Notes: generated by a model from the letters alone, not told the origin. DNA of 64,000 bases from RYN-428 sp035551995 (GCA_035551995.1 DASZME010000048.1:9829-73828), one strand, 5' to 3'; positions 9,249-19,478 are shown, counted from the first letter of the stretch. Numbers and translations are program-made.

Positions 9249-9737
9249 TTACCATCCGTCATGGCCGGCCAGGTGGATGCAAATTTTCCATGCCCATGCA
9301 AGCAGGCCAACGGCCAGCGGAAGACCAAACAGAAGTTCGCTCGGCGCCAGTGCGATCAGCCGATAGACCGGGCGGCCGGTGACGGCGACGTACATCGATA
9401 TCCAGATCGCCGAGCAGCTTACCGCGGCCAACAGCGCGCCCATCGGTTGTACATAAACACTGGCCGCGAGGTTCCCGCGCACGAACCAGGAAAAGCTGGT
9501 GGTCATGCCGCAACCGGGGCATGGCACGCCCGTGCGCTGGAGGAACGCGCAATCCGGCAGCCCGATGGCCGTGTGTGTTCCATACCCGGCATGGCTTGGG
9601 GTAAGGCGGGCCGCGAGGATCAGCACGGCCATGCAACCCGCCGCGATGCAAAGGGCAAAGAGCCTGCTCCACGCCGGCGCGCGCCGCGACGCCTCGCCGG
9701 GCCCGTAGATGATCGCAGCGGACAACTCCACGCACAA
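9249..9737 (-). CDS. DUF2752 membrane protein
   Basis: A 162-residue protein with three or four hydrophobic segments and the DUF2752 signature VPCPGCGMTTSF around residues 70-82, where a pair of cysteines sits at the mouth of a helix. The family is common in planctomycetes and Bacteroidetes and has no proven role. The start is uncertain: the first in-frame candidates are a TTG at 9737 and a GTG at 9731, and no ribosome site is obvious. It is divergent from the glycosyltransferase gene starting at 9982, leaving a 244-base intergenic region. Confidence 0.7.
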   Translation of the reverse strand: MCVELSAAIIYGPGEASRRAPAWSRLFALCIAAGCMAVLILAARLTPSHAGYGTHTAIGLPDCAFLQRTGVPCPGCGMTTSFSWFVRGNLAASVYVQPMGALLAAVSCSAIWISMYVAVTGRPVYRLIALAPSELLFGLPLAVGLLAWAWKICIHLAGHDGW

Positions 9738-9981
9738 AGTCTACCGCCGGCCCGCTCGATCCTCAAGAAGCAGCGCGTCCGCACGAGATTTTCACGAATT
9801 GGAACATATTATTCGTCAAACGATCGCCGATTTTCGGTTTCGGATTGACAGTGACGCATATGTGCATAGTCTGACCACTCGGAGAATCCGAAGAAGCGCG
9901 CGAGAAAATGCCGGCCGTGGCGCCTGGATCGGCGATGGCCGCGGGAATGCGGGTGTTCTTACAAGGAAGTGCGGGCGAACG

Positions 9982-11439
9982 ATGCGCGTTTTTATGCTCG
10001 GCTGGGAATTTCCCCCGTTTATCAGCGGGGGCTTGGGAACCGCGTGCTATGGGCTGACCAAGGCCTTAAGCGCGATCGGCGCCGACATTATTTTTGTCCT
10101 GCCTCGCCCCGCCACCACGCCCTTCTCGACTCACGCGCAGATGGTCGACTCGCCGCCGTTTTTTGAGCTCGCGCCGCACGTTCCGCTTCTACCCCCGATC
10201 CAGCCCCAGCCTGCGCCGCCGCCGCCGCCCCAGCCGGCCATGGAATTGCGGCTCGACGAATTCGAGCACGTCAGCTTTCGTGCCGTCGATGCGCAGGTGA
10301 GCGATCCTTATCAAACCGCACAGGATTACCAGCGGCAATATGAGCGGGGCGAAAAGGCGCGCCGCTCGGCGCGAAGCGGCCCCGCCGGCGCCGCCCAGGC
10401 GGTCGTCCCGCCGCGCGCGACGGCGCACTCGCCCGTCCCGACGGCGCCGTTTGTCGGCCTGCCCAAGACATCCCGGCCGTCGGTCCCGCCCGACCCTCAA
10501 TACGCCGGCGACCTCTTCGCCGAGGTGCAGCGCTACGCCAACCTCGCCGGCGACATCGGCCGCCAGGAACTTTTCGACGTCGTTCATGCCCACGACTGGA
10601 TGACTTTCCCCGCCGGCATGGCCGTGGCGGCGGCCAGGGGCGTCCCGCTGGTCGTTCACGTCCATTCGACGGAATTCGATCGGTCCGGCGCCCGTACCGA
10701 TCAGCGTATCTACGATATCGAACGCCGCGGAATGCACGCGGCGATGAAGGTCATCGCCGTCAGCTATCTCACCCGAAACCAGATCACCCATCACTATGGC
10801 GTGGACCCGTCGAAGGTCGAGGTGATTCACAACGGCATCGAAACCAACGGCAGCCTTTTCGACGCCGAAAAATATAAGATTCACAAGGACGAAAAAATCG
10901 TCCTGTTCCTCGGGCGCATCACCCAGCAAAAAGGCCCGGACTATTTTTTGAGCGCCGCGAAAAAAGTGCTCGAGGTCATGGACAACGTAAAGTTCGTCAT
11001 CGCCGGCGGCGGCGACCTGACGCGCCGAACCATCGAGATGGCCTCGCAAATGGGCATCGGCCACAAAGTGCTCTTCACCGGGTTCCTCCGCGGCGGCGAC
11101 GTCGAACGCGTTTTTAAGATGGCCGACCTGTACGTGATGCCCAGCGTCAGCGAGCCGTTCGGCATCGCGCCGCTGGAAGCAATGAGCCATGACGTGCCGG
11201 TCTTGATTTCCAAACAGTCCGGCGCCAGCGAAGTCTTGTCCCACGTCTTGAAAGTGGATTTTTGGGACACTGCCGAAATGGCGAACAAAATCATCGCCGT
11301 GCTAAAACATCCCCCCTTGGCCAGCACGCTTCGCCAGCATGGCAGCTTCGAGGTCCGGCAACTGAGCTGGATTGACGCGGCAAAGGCGTGCCAATTGGTC
11401 TACGAAGAGGCGCAGAGCATGATGGAGGCGAAGAAGTAG
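9982..11439 (+). CDS. GT4-family glycosyltransferase, glycogen-synthase-like
   Basis: A 485-residue GT-B fold transferase. The N-terminal GWEFPPFISGGLGTACYGL is the glycogen/starch-synthase-like donor loop, and the C-terminal half has VLFLGRITQQKGPDYF (~residue 308) and the E-x7-E motif in EPFGIAPLE (~residue 391). It probably transfers a sugar from a nucleotide sugar to a glycan; donor and acceptor are unknown. Residues ~69-175 form a Pro/Ala/Arg-rich low-complexity insertion between the first Rossmann strands, absent from typical homologues. The frame is open upstream to 9709, but MRVFMLGWEF at 9982 is the family N-terminus. A hairpin repeat follows the stop. Confidence 0.8.
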   Translation: MRVFMLGWEFPPFISGGLGTACYGLTKALSAIGADIIFVLPRPATTPFSTHAQMVDSPPFFELAPHVPLLPPIQPQPAPPPPPQPAMELRLDEFEHVSFRAVDAQVSDPYQTAQDYQRQYERGEKARRSARSGPAGAAQAVVPPRATAHSPVPTAPFVGLPKTSRPSVPPDPQYAGDLFAEVQRYANLAGDIGRQELFDVVHAHDWMTFPAGMAVAAARGVPLVVHVHSTEFDRSGARTDQRIYDIERRGMHAAMKVIAVSYLTRNQITHHYGVDPSKVEVIHNGIETNGSLFDAEKYKIHKDEKIVLFLGRITQQKGPDYFLSAAKKVLEVMDNVKFVIAGGGDLTRRTIEMASQMGIGHKVLFTGFLRGGDVERVFKMADLYVMPSVSEPFGIAPLEAMSHDVPVLISKQSGASEVLSHVLKVDFWDTAEMANKIIAVLKHPPLASTLRQHGSFEVRQLSWIDAAKACQLVYEEAQSMMEAKK

Positions 11440-11481
11440 CGAACTTCTCGTGTTGGCGTGGCGAACGTTGGTCGCGAAACA

Positions 11482-11507
11482 CGCCCCGCAAGCGGGGCCG
11501 CTAAACG
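11482..11507 (+). repeat. hairpin repeat family A, copy 1
   Basis: Contains the perfect palindrome CCCCGCAAGCGGGG followed by CCGCTAAACG. The preceding ~45 bases (GGTCGCGAAACA and upstream) also match copy 2 at 27629. It lies 43 bases after the glycosyltransferase stop. No poly-T follows the stem, so a simple intrinsic terminator is not supported. Confidence 0.85.
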
Positions 11508-11733
11508 CAAGAACCCGCCAGCGACTTGAGAGACGCTTTAACTAACGAAGAAACGCCGCGCTATTTTGAAAAGCGGCTCAGCGCTTAACACGAACGAGTC
11601 GCCGCGTAATGAGGCGCCGAGCGGATCGTTTTCGGCTTGGCGGCACCATGTCGCGTTTTGTAAAGATACCAGCTGCGTCGCCTTTGGGCGATCAGGTTGC
11701 CACCCGCCCCTTCGCCACTACAATCACCACCCC

Positions 11734-12960
11734 TTGCCTGACCCGACGCAATCCATCCTCCTCCTTCACGTCACCGGCGAAGACCGCCCCGGCATCACCG
11801 CGGCCCTCACCACCATCCTCGGCCAGCACGACATCGAAATTCTCGACATCAACCAGACCGTCATTCACAAGACCCTGCTTTTGGGTCTGATGGTGCGGAT
11901 TCCGCCGAGCGTCGAATCCACGTCGGTGCTGAAGGACCTGCTCTTTACCGCACATCATGGCGAGCTTCGGCTGCGGATTACGCCGGTCGATGACGATCAA
12001 TATGACGCCTGGGTCGCCCGTCAGGGCAAGCCGCGATTTATCCTCACTTTGCTGGCCAGACGATTGGCCGCCAAACATCTGGCGGCGGTGTCGTCGGTCA
12101 TGGCCGAGCAGGGGATGAACATCGATATCATCACCCGCCTTTCCGGTCGCCCGCCGCGCGAGGATGACAGCGGCGTTCGGCGGGCGTGCGTGGAATTTTC
12201 CGTGCGCGGCCAGCCGCGGGACGAAGACACGCTTCGCGCGGCGCTGATGACCGCCACGCGCGAACATCCGATCGACATCGCCTGGCAGCGCGACAACATT
12301 TACCGCCGGATTCGCCGGCTCGTGGCGTTCGACATGGATTCGACGCTCATCCAGCACGAAGTGATCGACGAACTCGCGCGCGAAGCCGGCGTGCACGACC
12401 GCGTGTCGGCCATCACCGAAGCGGCCATGCGCGGCGAGATCGATTTCGATCAGTCGCTCGTCCGGCGGGTCGCCCTCCTGAAAGGCTTGCCGGAATCGAC
12501 GATGGCGCGCGTCGCATCGCGATTAAACCTGACCGAAGGCGCCGAGCGCCTGATTACCGCGCTCAAATCGTTCGGCTACAAGACCGCCATCATCTCCGGC
12601 GGATTCGCCTACTTCGGCCGATATCTCCAGCGACGCCTCGGCATCGATCATGTTCGCACCAACGATCTTGAGGTCGAAAATGGCCTCCTCACCGGGCGCG
12701 TGAAGGGGGAAATCATCAACGCCCAGCGCAAGGCGCAGCTTCTGCAAACCATCGCCGCCCAGGAAAACATTTCGCTGCAACAGACGATCGCGGTCGGCGA
12801 CGGCGCCAACGACCTGCCGATGCTCGCGGCGGCGGGCTTGGGAATCGCGTATCACGCCAAGCCGATGGTGGCGCAAAGCGCCCAGCACAAAATTTCCACG
12901 TTGGGCCTGGATTCGATCCTTTACCTGATCGGCGTGCGCGACCGTGATCTGGTGGAGTAA
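11734..12960 (+). CDS. serB: phosphoserine phosphatase with tandem ACT domains
   Basis: About 408 residues if translation starts at the TTG at 11734. Two ACT domains come first (LHVTGEDRPGITAAL near residue 10 and ILTLLARRLAAKHLAAVSSV near 100), then a HAD phosphatase domain with the nucleophile motif FDMDSTLIQHEVIDELA (~residue 200) and VGDGANDLPML (~355). The enzyme removes phosphate from phosphoserine in serine synthesis; ACT domains usually sense an amino acid. The open frame reaches back to an ATG at 11566, but those residues are not family-like and lie in a repeat-bearing intergenic stretch. A non-ATG start is therefore inferred. Confidence 0.88.
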   Translation: MPDPTQSILLLHVTGEDRPGITAALTTILGQHDIEILDINQTVIHKTLLLGLMVRIPPSVESTSVLKDLLFTAHHGELRLRITPVDDDQYDAWVARQGKPRFILTLLARRLAAKHLAAVSSVMAEQGMNIDIITRLSGRPPREDDSGVRRACVEFSVRGQPRDEDTLRAALMTATREHPIDIAWQRDNIYRRIRRLVAFDMDSTLIQHEVIDELAREAGVHDRVSAITEAAMRGEIDFDQSLVRRVALLKGLPESTMARVASRLNLTEGAERLITALKSFGYKTAIISGGFAYFGRYLQRRLGIDHVRTNDLEVENGLLTGRVKGEIINAQRKAQLLQTIAAQENISLQQTIAVGDGANDLPMLAAAGLGIAYHAKPMVAQSAQHKISTLGLDSILYLIGVRDRDLVE

Positions 12961-13094
12961 GAATTCGTCGACGCAGGGTAAACCTTTTCGTCAAGATTGC
13001 GTAATGGATTAAAGCCGTCCGGACATCATCCGCGCGACGCGCCCCCGATCGTATAACACCGGCGGCGGCACCGGGTATTTAATAAGTCGCTCCC

Positions 13095-13124
13095 GCTCCC
13101 TCTTCCCTGGAAGGGAGAGGGAGC
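13095..13124. repeat. CTCCC/GGGAG palindromic repeat (family B), copy 1
   Basis: An inverted repeat, GCTCCCTCTTCCCT then a 3-base loop then AGGGAGAGGGAGC with one bulged base. It sits in the 245-base space between serB and the giant secreted protein gene. Related palindromes occur at 19387-19478, 29316-29341, 43242-43278 and 43460-43494. Confidence 0.75.
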
Positions 13125-13205
13125 CGGACGTCTGCTTTCCCAGTAATTTAGTGATATCGAGGTGGACGCGATCGTACTGGTCGTCCACGACTACGAGAAC
13201 CAACC

Positions 13206-16200
13206 ATGCCCCTCATCGCTCTCTGTCCGTCGCTGCGCCGATCGGCGATTTTCCTGGCTTTGATCGCGATGGTTTCGATCGCGCCTCGGTTCACGCGAGC
13301 CGAGGACCCCGATTCGCTGGACGAGAAGCCGAGCAAAATCGCTCCCGCCGGCGTCGGCAAGGCGACACCTCAAGGGCGGTTCTCGTTCGAGTTGGTGGGC
13401 GTCGATGGAAAGCCGATCGAATCGTCTCGCTTTGTCCGCGGCATTCCCGGTCAGTTTTCCGTCAGCGAGTTTCCGCGTTCGTTCGCGCTGGAAGGTCATC
13501 CGATGTTCGAAGCCGGGCGGCGGCTGGATTCACAGCTCACCGCGGGCGGCATCACCGTCTTCTGTGACGCCCCGACGAACGCCGACGGTGAAAACGCGCG
13601 CTATGCCAGCCAGTGCAGCGCCAATCTTGCGACCGGCAAATACATCGTCGATCCATTCGGCCTTACCTTCGAAGTCGCGCAAGGCATCCGCGCGACGCAT
13701 TCGGCACTTGTGGTGCGGGGAGCCGCCATCGCCATTCGCACCGCCCCCGTGACCTTCCGCGCCGTCGATGCGAAGACCGGTACGCAGGTCCCGCTGAGCG
13801 GATTGAGCGTTTTCTGCGGCAAAACGAACCTGCTCAAGGACCTGCTGGACACCAACGAGCCGATCGGCTTTAACCCCCTCACGCTCTATCTGCCGGTGGC
13901 GACCGCCTACCTGAGCAGCTTCGGCGATTTCACGATCGACGACGGCGGCGTCGTTCATCCGTCGGCCGCGGCGGCGGCATCCTTTAGCGCCGGTGCGTTC
14001 GTCGCCAAAATTCAAGCCAAGTCGGCCGCGGCCGATGCCGTCAAGGTCGGCAAAGGGTATTGGCTTGCGTCGCAAAACCTCCGCCGGGTTTATAAACGAG
14101 GGGAGATCGCGCCGTTCATCGTCTTTGCGTCGGGCGATTTTCCGGCCGGCGACCTCACGATCGTCGCAAAGACCAAAGACGCCGCGATACCGCTGGGCGT
14201 CATACCGATGCCCGCCGTCGCCGGCGCCGATTCACGTTTGTTTCTGCTCAACACCGGCGCCCTCGCTCCCGGCAAATACGATTTGTCGGCCAACGCCGCC
14301 GATGCTCATCCCTTTGGTGTCGAAATCGTCGATCTGCTCCAAAACTCGCCGCTGTTTCTCTTCACGATCGATTCCTGCGGCGAATCGGATTTCGCGCTCG
14401 ATTCCGCCGGCCTCGATCAACTTCGCGACGCCGGCGTGCGTTGCTGGTCCTCCTACGGTTTCGGCGGCGCGCTCGACGCCAAGGGCGAAGGACGCGTCCC
14501 CTACCCGGCCCCCGCCGCCGACGCGCCGCCGGAACTGAAACGACCCGTCTCCGACGCCCGCGCGCTGCTGGACGATTGTCTGCGGCATGGCCTGGTCACG
14601 ATCGACTTCGAAGCCCGCCGGGACAACTGGTACAACGAAGGGCTGGCATACCATCACACGCATCCGATGAGCGTGGACCGGATGATCCGCCGGGTGCAGA
14701 TTTTCGGGCAGGAACTGGGCGATTATCCGGCCTTTGCCGGCATGTCGTATACCTGGTTCCCGGCGCTGGGCGGTTACACCGAAGGGGGCGTCGCGACCGA
14801 TCCGTTTTTCGGAACGCGAATGGAAATCCTCCGCGAAAAAGTGAAGCAAAAGACCGGGTTCTTGCCGTTGACCGAAGCCGAGTCGCGGGAGTGGCGAAAG
14901 GACGCCAAAACTGAAGCCGGCATTCCGCAGGCCCTGGCCGACAAGCGCAGAAACTATTTCCGGGCCGAGCAGCGCCTTGGTTTCTTTGATAGTTTCGATC
15001 TCTACAATCACAAATTACGTGAGGTTCGGCCCGACTTCATCGCGACCACCGCGTGCAACGCCGGCCACGACGAAGGAATCAACGTCGCCGACCTGGCCGG
15101 CGCCCATACCGCCATGAGCTGGGAAAGTTATACCGATTACGGCGACTGGCCCATGAGCGCCGGATTCTGCGCCGACTGGGCCCATGGCGAGGCGCCGGGA
15201 AAACCCGAGTGGCAACAGGTCGAACCGAGCCAGGCCGAGCCGGCCATCGTGGCCAAGCAGATGTACAAGCTGGCGCGCGGGGTCGAAGGGATCGGCGTGG
15301 GCGTTCACGGACCGGCCGGCGCGCGCTCCAACGCCCGCCGGGCCAAAGGCAACCGCTTCCTCGAACGCTATGGGTCGCTCGTCGCCGGCTATCAACCGGG
15401 CATGACGGTCGCCGTCTGCGTCAACCAATTGCAGAACCGATACGAGTACAACGCCCACGCGCTGCATAGCCATCTCACCCGGCTCGGCTATGGTCCTGTC
15501 ATTCTTTCGGAACAGACGATCGAAAAAGGGGTCCCCGTCGGCGTGAAAGTGATCCTCATTCCCAACTACCACATTCCGTTCAGCGCCGAATGCCAGAAGG
15601 GATTTAACGACTTCCTGTCCCGCGGCGGAAAGATCGCCCTCGTCGGCGAACAGTGCGCGCCGATGCAAGGCGCCGTTCGCGTCGAAGTCGCGCTCAAGGA
15701 ACTGTGGGACCTCGGCGGTTTCGCCGAGCATCTGGCGTTCTGGAATGAATTCAAGAAGGTGCGACCCGTTCTGGAAAAGACGATGGCGGAACTTGGCTTT
15801 TCTCCGCCGAACGGCGCGGCGCCGGAAACCGCGGTCATCTTGCCGATGCGGTCGGCGGGCGTGAAATACGTGGCGGTCATCGCGTCGTCGCTCGAGAAGA
15901 AAGATACCGAATTCGCCCCCGCTCAAGGCGTGATCGTCAAAGTCGGCTCGCCCGCGCAAGTAATCAACCTCGTTACGGGCCAGACGCTGAAAGTAACCGC
16001 TGGCGCAGTCAGCGTCGATCTGGTGAACGAACCCGTCGCGTTGTTGGCGCTGCTGGACGCCGTGCCGACGGCGATGACGCTGCATTATCCGGCACAAGTG
16101 AACGCGGGCGACCGGATCGAGTTGTCGTCCGAATCGGCGCCGGCTTCCGTCGGCGACGTTCGCGTGCCGGTGCAATACGTCATGACGGATTCGGCCGGCA

Positions 16201-19200
16201 ACCAGCGGGCGGTTTTTTACCGGCTTTCGGGGCCGGGACAGCAGGTGGACTACGCCGTATCCAGCACCGAGCCGGCCGGAACCTATTTGATTTCGGCGAC
16301 GGAATTGCTGACCGGATTGACGGCCAGGGCCACCGTGAAAATCGTTTCGGGTCATAGCGTCTCGGCGGTGGCGCCGGCGCCGGTGGTGTATCTGCCGCAT
16401 CCGGATCGGATTCCGCTGTTTCTTTCGCGCAAAGGCGAGGTTCGCGTGATCGTCGAGGACACGCAATCGCCGGACGCCGCCGATGCCGAGCGCATCGTCG
16501 CGGCACTGAAAAAATCGGGACGGGCGGCGGCGATCGAGAAGGTTGATCCCGGCAGCTATGACGGCCTCAAGATGCGCTGGTATCCAACGCGTCATGAGGA
16601 TGATATCATCGCGAAGATCGATGCCGGGGAAGTAGTCGGGTATCGTCTGGACCTCAAGGCTTACGTCAACAATTCCACCCGCGCGCACATCCCCGAAAAA
16701 GGGGGCTTTGCCGCGATTAAGCCGAGCTATGTCGTGCGGAATGACGTCGTGCTTTTTTCAGGCGGGCGTTTGGCGGAAAGCCTGCGGGCTGTTTCCGATT
16801 GGATTCAAACCCCTAACGCGCCGGGAAAGGGCGCGGGGGCGATTGAGGTTGGCCTGAGCCCGTTTTGGGCGGATCGGGAGGCGGTGGCGATTGTTTCCAA
16901 CGACGGCGCCGGCCGCAAGGCGAGCGTTGATCGATTGATTGAGTTAATCGATAACGGCGGGAAGGTTGGCGATGTTTCTCCGTTTGCGCCGCCGGGAGCG
17001 GCGGCGGCCGCGATGACGGCAAGCGGGGCGGCGCGCGTCGCGATCGAAACGCCGTTGAAGGATTTTGTTCCGCCGGCGTTGGCGGTGGGAATCGCCGCGT
17101 CGGCCGACGGGTTCGCGGCGGTGCAGACGAACAGCGCCACGCAAATCGTCGCGCCCGACGGGAAAATTTTGCGGACGCTGGCGCCGTCGAAGTTCCCGAT
17201 GGCGATTAGCGCGGGCGGCGTTTATTTCGGCGGCGCAGTGGATATAACGCGGCGGGATCCAAGTTGGCATTTCGCGACGAACTGGAAAATCGACGTCCAT
17301 ATCGCCGACGCCAAAGGCGCCTCGTCGTCGCTGGATATTCCCGGCGAAGTCGATTGGATCGGCGACCATTTCCGCGGCTGGGACGGCGGGTATGCCGTCT
17401 CCGACGACGGAAAAACCTACTTCGCCGGCCAGGCCGGTGGCGGATTTATCCTGTTCGATCTCCCGTCTAAAACCTATCGCAGTTTTCCGTATGATCCCCG
17501 CGGCGTCGATTATTACGAGACAGCCCGCGTCCCGCGCTTTATCTCGGCGTCGCGATTTTCACCCGACGGGCAGTTCATCGCCTTCGCGCTGGCCCATCAT
17601 CCCAGCGGATATGGCGGGCTTGGCTCGCCGCCGATCAACCCGCTGTCCGCGGAGATCAGGGTGATTCGTGTCGCCACCGGCGAGATCGTGTGGAAGCACG
17701 AGGCGCCGGCGATGCGCGACGGTTCGTTCTCCGCCGCCGGCGATTCACTGGCGATTTGCGACGGGGCGAATCGTGTCGCGATCATCACCTTCGATCAGCA
17801 GGCCGTGATCTTCGACAAGACCGGAATGGAGCTGTTTCGCAAGCCGCTGTTCGATTGGAAAAAGCGGTATGGCGCCAGCGATGGGCGGACAAACAAGCCT
17901 TCGCTTCGCGTCGAGACGACGCGCGATGGATCTACCGTCCTGTTCGCCAGCGGCGACGTTGTTCTATTGACCGACGGCGGCGGCGCGACGTTGGCCGAGA
18001 TTAATTCGCCGACCCTGTCCGATGCCCGCCTGGCGGCGGATGGATCACACTTCTTCGTCGCCGATCCCGATGGCGCGGTCTCATGCTTTGATCGCAAAGG
18101 CAATCAACTCTGGTCGGTGCAGTCGCAAGGAACGGGCCCGAAATTGGCCGACGCGCCGGCGGGCGGCGTTTATATCGCCGAGGGCGCGGGTAGCCTGTTA
18201 TTCCTCGACGCCAAGGGAAAACAAGTGCATCGCACGCCACTGGTGCAAGCCACGTCGGCGGCGCCGGTCGAACCGGCGTGGAATGCGCTGGCGATGACCG
18301 GGCCGGCGCTCTATCGCGAGCCGCGGACGCTGGCCGTCCTGGAAAAATACGGCGCGAAACAGGTGGCGCGGTGGGAACCGGCCGGGCCGGAGCATGACGC
18401 ATATGGCCGTAAATTTTACGCGATCGACAAGACGATCACGCTGACGGCGCCGGGAAAGGACGCCCATGTCGTGCACCTCGTTTACCGGCATCGCGCGGCG
18501 GCGGGCCAAGGCCCGACGGTTACCCTCTCGGCCGGCGGGAAATCGCGATCTTTCGTGCTTGATCTGCCGACGCCGGAGTACAGAGTGGTCGATCTTCCCT
18601 GCGAGGAAAGGCAGGATATTTCCGTAACGCTGTCGCCGGCGCCGGAGCTTGAAGTGGCGGAGTTGTCGATCGACACGCTTGTTTTCCCCGGCGTCGACGC
18701 CTGCTTTATCAAGCCGGCGGGGAGCGCGTTGGATCACGTCGAAGGCCTGGATCTCACCGGCGGAAAAAAACCAAAGTCCGACGAACTCGATATTCTCGAC
18801 GAAAAAGACCCGACGCAGGTCGCCAAGGCCGCGGCGGGAAAGATGAAAAACACCGGCATTTTCGCCGCCAATCCTGACCCCGATCAGGTGGAAGGTCATT
18901 ACCTGCGTGCGACGGGCAACGCGCTGGATAATTTCGACGGGCGTCGGTTCCTCGACGGCAAGCCCAGCGCCTGGTCAAAGGGCGAGAAGGCGCCGTGGGG
19001 CTCGCGGCTGCTGATCGACCTGAACCATCTCGCCCGGCCGAAACTGTGCGTGCTTTATGAGCGCACGCTTCGTCAATCGGAAGTGATGCGGGCGGTGGTG
19101 GTTTTGCGCGGCGTAAAAACCGATTTTGATCTCGGCGAGTCCGCCGGGCCCGACCGGCTCGCCAATCAGCCGCGCGGGATCGCCGGGTTTCTGGATAACG

Positions 19201-19316
19201 ATCAGTTTTTCAACGTGGTCGATACAGCCGGTGTAGAAATGGACGCCTTGGGCGTCTATGCCTTTTCGGGCCGCGGAAAAGACCACGGCCTGTCGGAAGT
19301 GGAGCTTTACGAGTAG
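13206..19316 (+). CDS. giant secreted mosaic protein (glycosidase-like, GATase-like and beta-propeller regions)
   Basis: A 2036-residue protein with a signal peptide (residues 1-33, cleavage likely after FTRA). Residues ~34-390 look like beta-sandwich domains. Residues ~460-750 resemble a glycoside-hydrolase-like barrel (DNWYNEGLAYHHTHP, SYTWFPALGGYTEGG, AMSWESYTDYGDWP). Residues ~775-820 resemble the class I glutaminase-like trimerisation domain of GH42-type enzymes (VILIPNYHIPFS, LSRGGKIALVGEQ). Residues ~1290-1700 contain beta-propeller/PQQ-like blades (GNQLWSVQSQ, GSLLFLDAKGKQVHR). The C-terminal ~300 residues are beta-sandwich. A catalytic site cannot be assigned; it may bind or process a polysaccharide at the cell surface. 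It stands first in the run of envelope genes. Confidence 0.7.
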   Translation: MPLIALCPSLRRSAIFLALIAMVSIAPRFTRAEDPDSLDEKPSKIAPAGVGKATPQGRFSFELVGVDGKPIESSRFVRGIPGQFSVSEFPRSFALEGHPMFEAGRRLDSQLTAGGITVFCDAPTNADGENARYASQCSANLATGKYIVDPFGLTFEVAQGIRATHSALVVRGAAIAIRTAPVTFRAVDAKTGTQVPLSGLSVFCGKTNLLKDLLDTNEPIGFNPLTLYLPVATAYLSSFGDFTIDDGGVVHPSAAAAASFSAGAFVAKIQAKSAAADAVKVGKGYWLASQNLRRVYKRGEIAPFIVFASGDFPAGDLTIVAKTKDAAIPLGVIPMPAVAGADSRLFLLNTGALAPGKYDLSANAADAHPFGVEIVDLLQNSPLFLFTIDSCGESDFALDSAGLDQLRDAGVRCWSSYGFGGALDAKGEGRVPYPAPAADAPPELKRPVSDARALLDDCLRHGLVTIDFEARRDNWYNEGLAYHHTHPMSVDRMIRRVQIFGQELGDYPAFAGMSYTWFPALGGYTEGGVATDPFFGTRMEILREKVKQKTGFLPLTEAESREWRKDAKTEAGIPQALADKRRNYFRAEQRLGFFDSFDLYNHKLREVRPDFIATTACNAGHDEGINVADLAGAHTAMSWESYTDYGDWPMSAGFCADWAHGEAPGKPEWQQVEPSQAEPAIVAKQMYKLARGVEGIGVGVHGPAGARSNARRAKGNRFLERYGSLVAGYQPGMTVAVCVNQLQNRYEYNAHALHSHLTRLGYGPVILSEQTIEKGVPVGVKVILIPNYHIPFSAECQKGFNDFLSRGGKIALVGEQCAPMQGAVRVEVALKELWDLGGFAEHLAFWNEFKKVRPVLEKTMAELGFSPPNGAAPETAVILPMRSAGVKYVAVIASSLEKKDTEFAPAQGVIVKVGSPAQVINLVTGQTLKVTAGAVSVDLVNEPVALLALLDAVPTAMTLHYPAQVNAGDRIELSSESAPASVGDVRVPVQYVMTDSAGNQRAVFYRLSGPGQQVDYAVSSTEPAGTYLISATELLTGLTARATVKIVSGHSVSAVAPAPVVYLPHPDRIPLFLSRKGEVRVIVEDTQSPDAADAERIVAALKKSGRAAAIEKVDPGSYDGLKMRWYPTRHEDDIIAKIDAGEVVGYRLDLKAYVNNSTRAHIPEKGGFAAIKPSYVVRNDVVLFSGGRLAESLRAVSDWIQTPNAPGKGAGAIEVGLSPFWADREAVAIVSNDGAGRKASVDRLIELIDNGGKVGDVSPFAPPGAAAAAMTASGAARVAIETPLKDFVPPALAVGIAASADGFAAVQTNSATQIVAPDGKILRTLAPSKFPMAISAGGVYFGGAVDITRRDPSWHFATNWKIDVHIADAKGASSSLDIPGEVDWIGDHFRGWDGGYAVSDDGKTYFAGQAGGGFILFDLPSKTYRSFPYDPRGVDYYETARVPRFISASRFSPDGQFIAFALAHHPSGYGGLGSPPINPLSAEIRVIRVATGEIVWKHEAPAMRDGSFSAAGDSLAICDGANRVAIITFDQQAVIFDKTGMELFRKPLFDWKKRYGASDGRTNKPSLRVETTRDGSTVLFASGDVVLLTDGGGATLAEINSPTLSDARLAADGSHFFVADPDGAVSCFDRKGNQLWSVQSQGTGPKLADAPAGGVYIAEGAGSLLFLDAKGKQVHRTPLVQATSAAPVEPAWNALAMTGPALYREPRTLAVLEKYGAKQVARWEPAGPEHDAYGRKFYAIDKTITLTAPGKDAHVVHLVYRHRAAAGQGPTVTLSAGGKSRSFVLDLPTPEYRVVDLPCEERQDISVTLSPAPELEVAELSIDTLVFPGVDACFIKPAGSALDHVEGLDLTGGKKPKSDELDILDEKDPTQVAKAAAGKMKNTGIFAANPDPDQVEGHYLRATGNALDNFDGRRFLDGKPSAWSKGEKAPWGSRLLIDLNHLARPKLCVLYERTLRQSEVMRAVVVLRGVKTDFDLGESAGPDRLANQPRGIAGFLDNDQFFNVVDTAGVEMDALGVYAFSGRGKDHGLSEVELYE

Positions 19317-19386
19317 CGGGAAACTTCGCAATATTTTGTCATTCGGCTTTGGGCGCGGCACGGGCGATCGCGGCCGGCCCGCTTCC

Positions 19387-19478
19387 TCCCTCGCCCGGTA
19401 CTCCGGCGGCGGGTTTGAGCGAGGGATATTCGCCGCGATGGAATTGTCCTGCATCGCCGTCTCCCGGGTCACCGGGAG
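19387..19478. repeat. family B palindromes, two tandem copies
   Basis: Two inverted repeats lie between the giant genes: TCCCTCGCCC at 19387-19396 pairs imperfectly with GGGTTTGAGCGAGGGA at 19411-19426, and CTCCCGG at 19461-19467 pairs with CCGGGAG at 19472-19478. The whole stretch 19317-19550 has no open frame I would call a gene. Confidence 0.65.
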
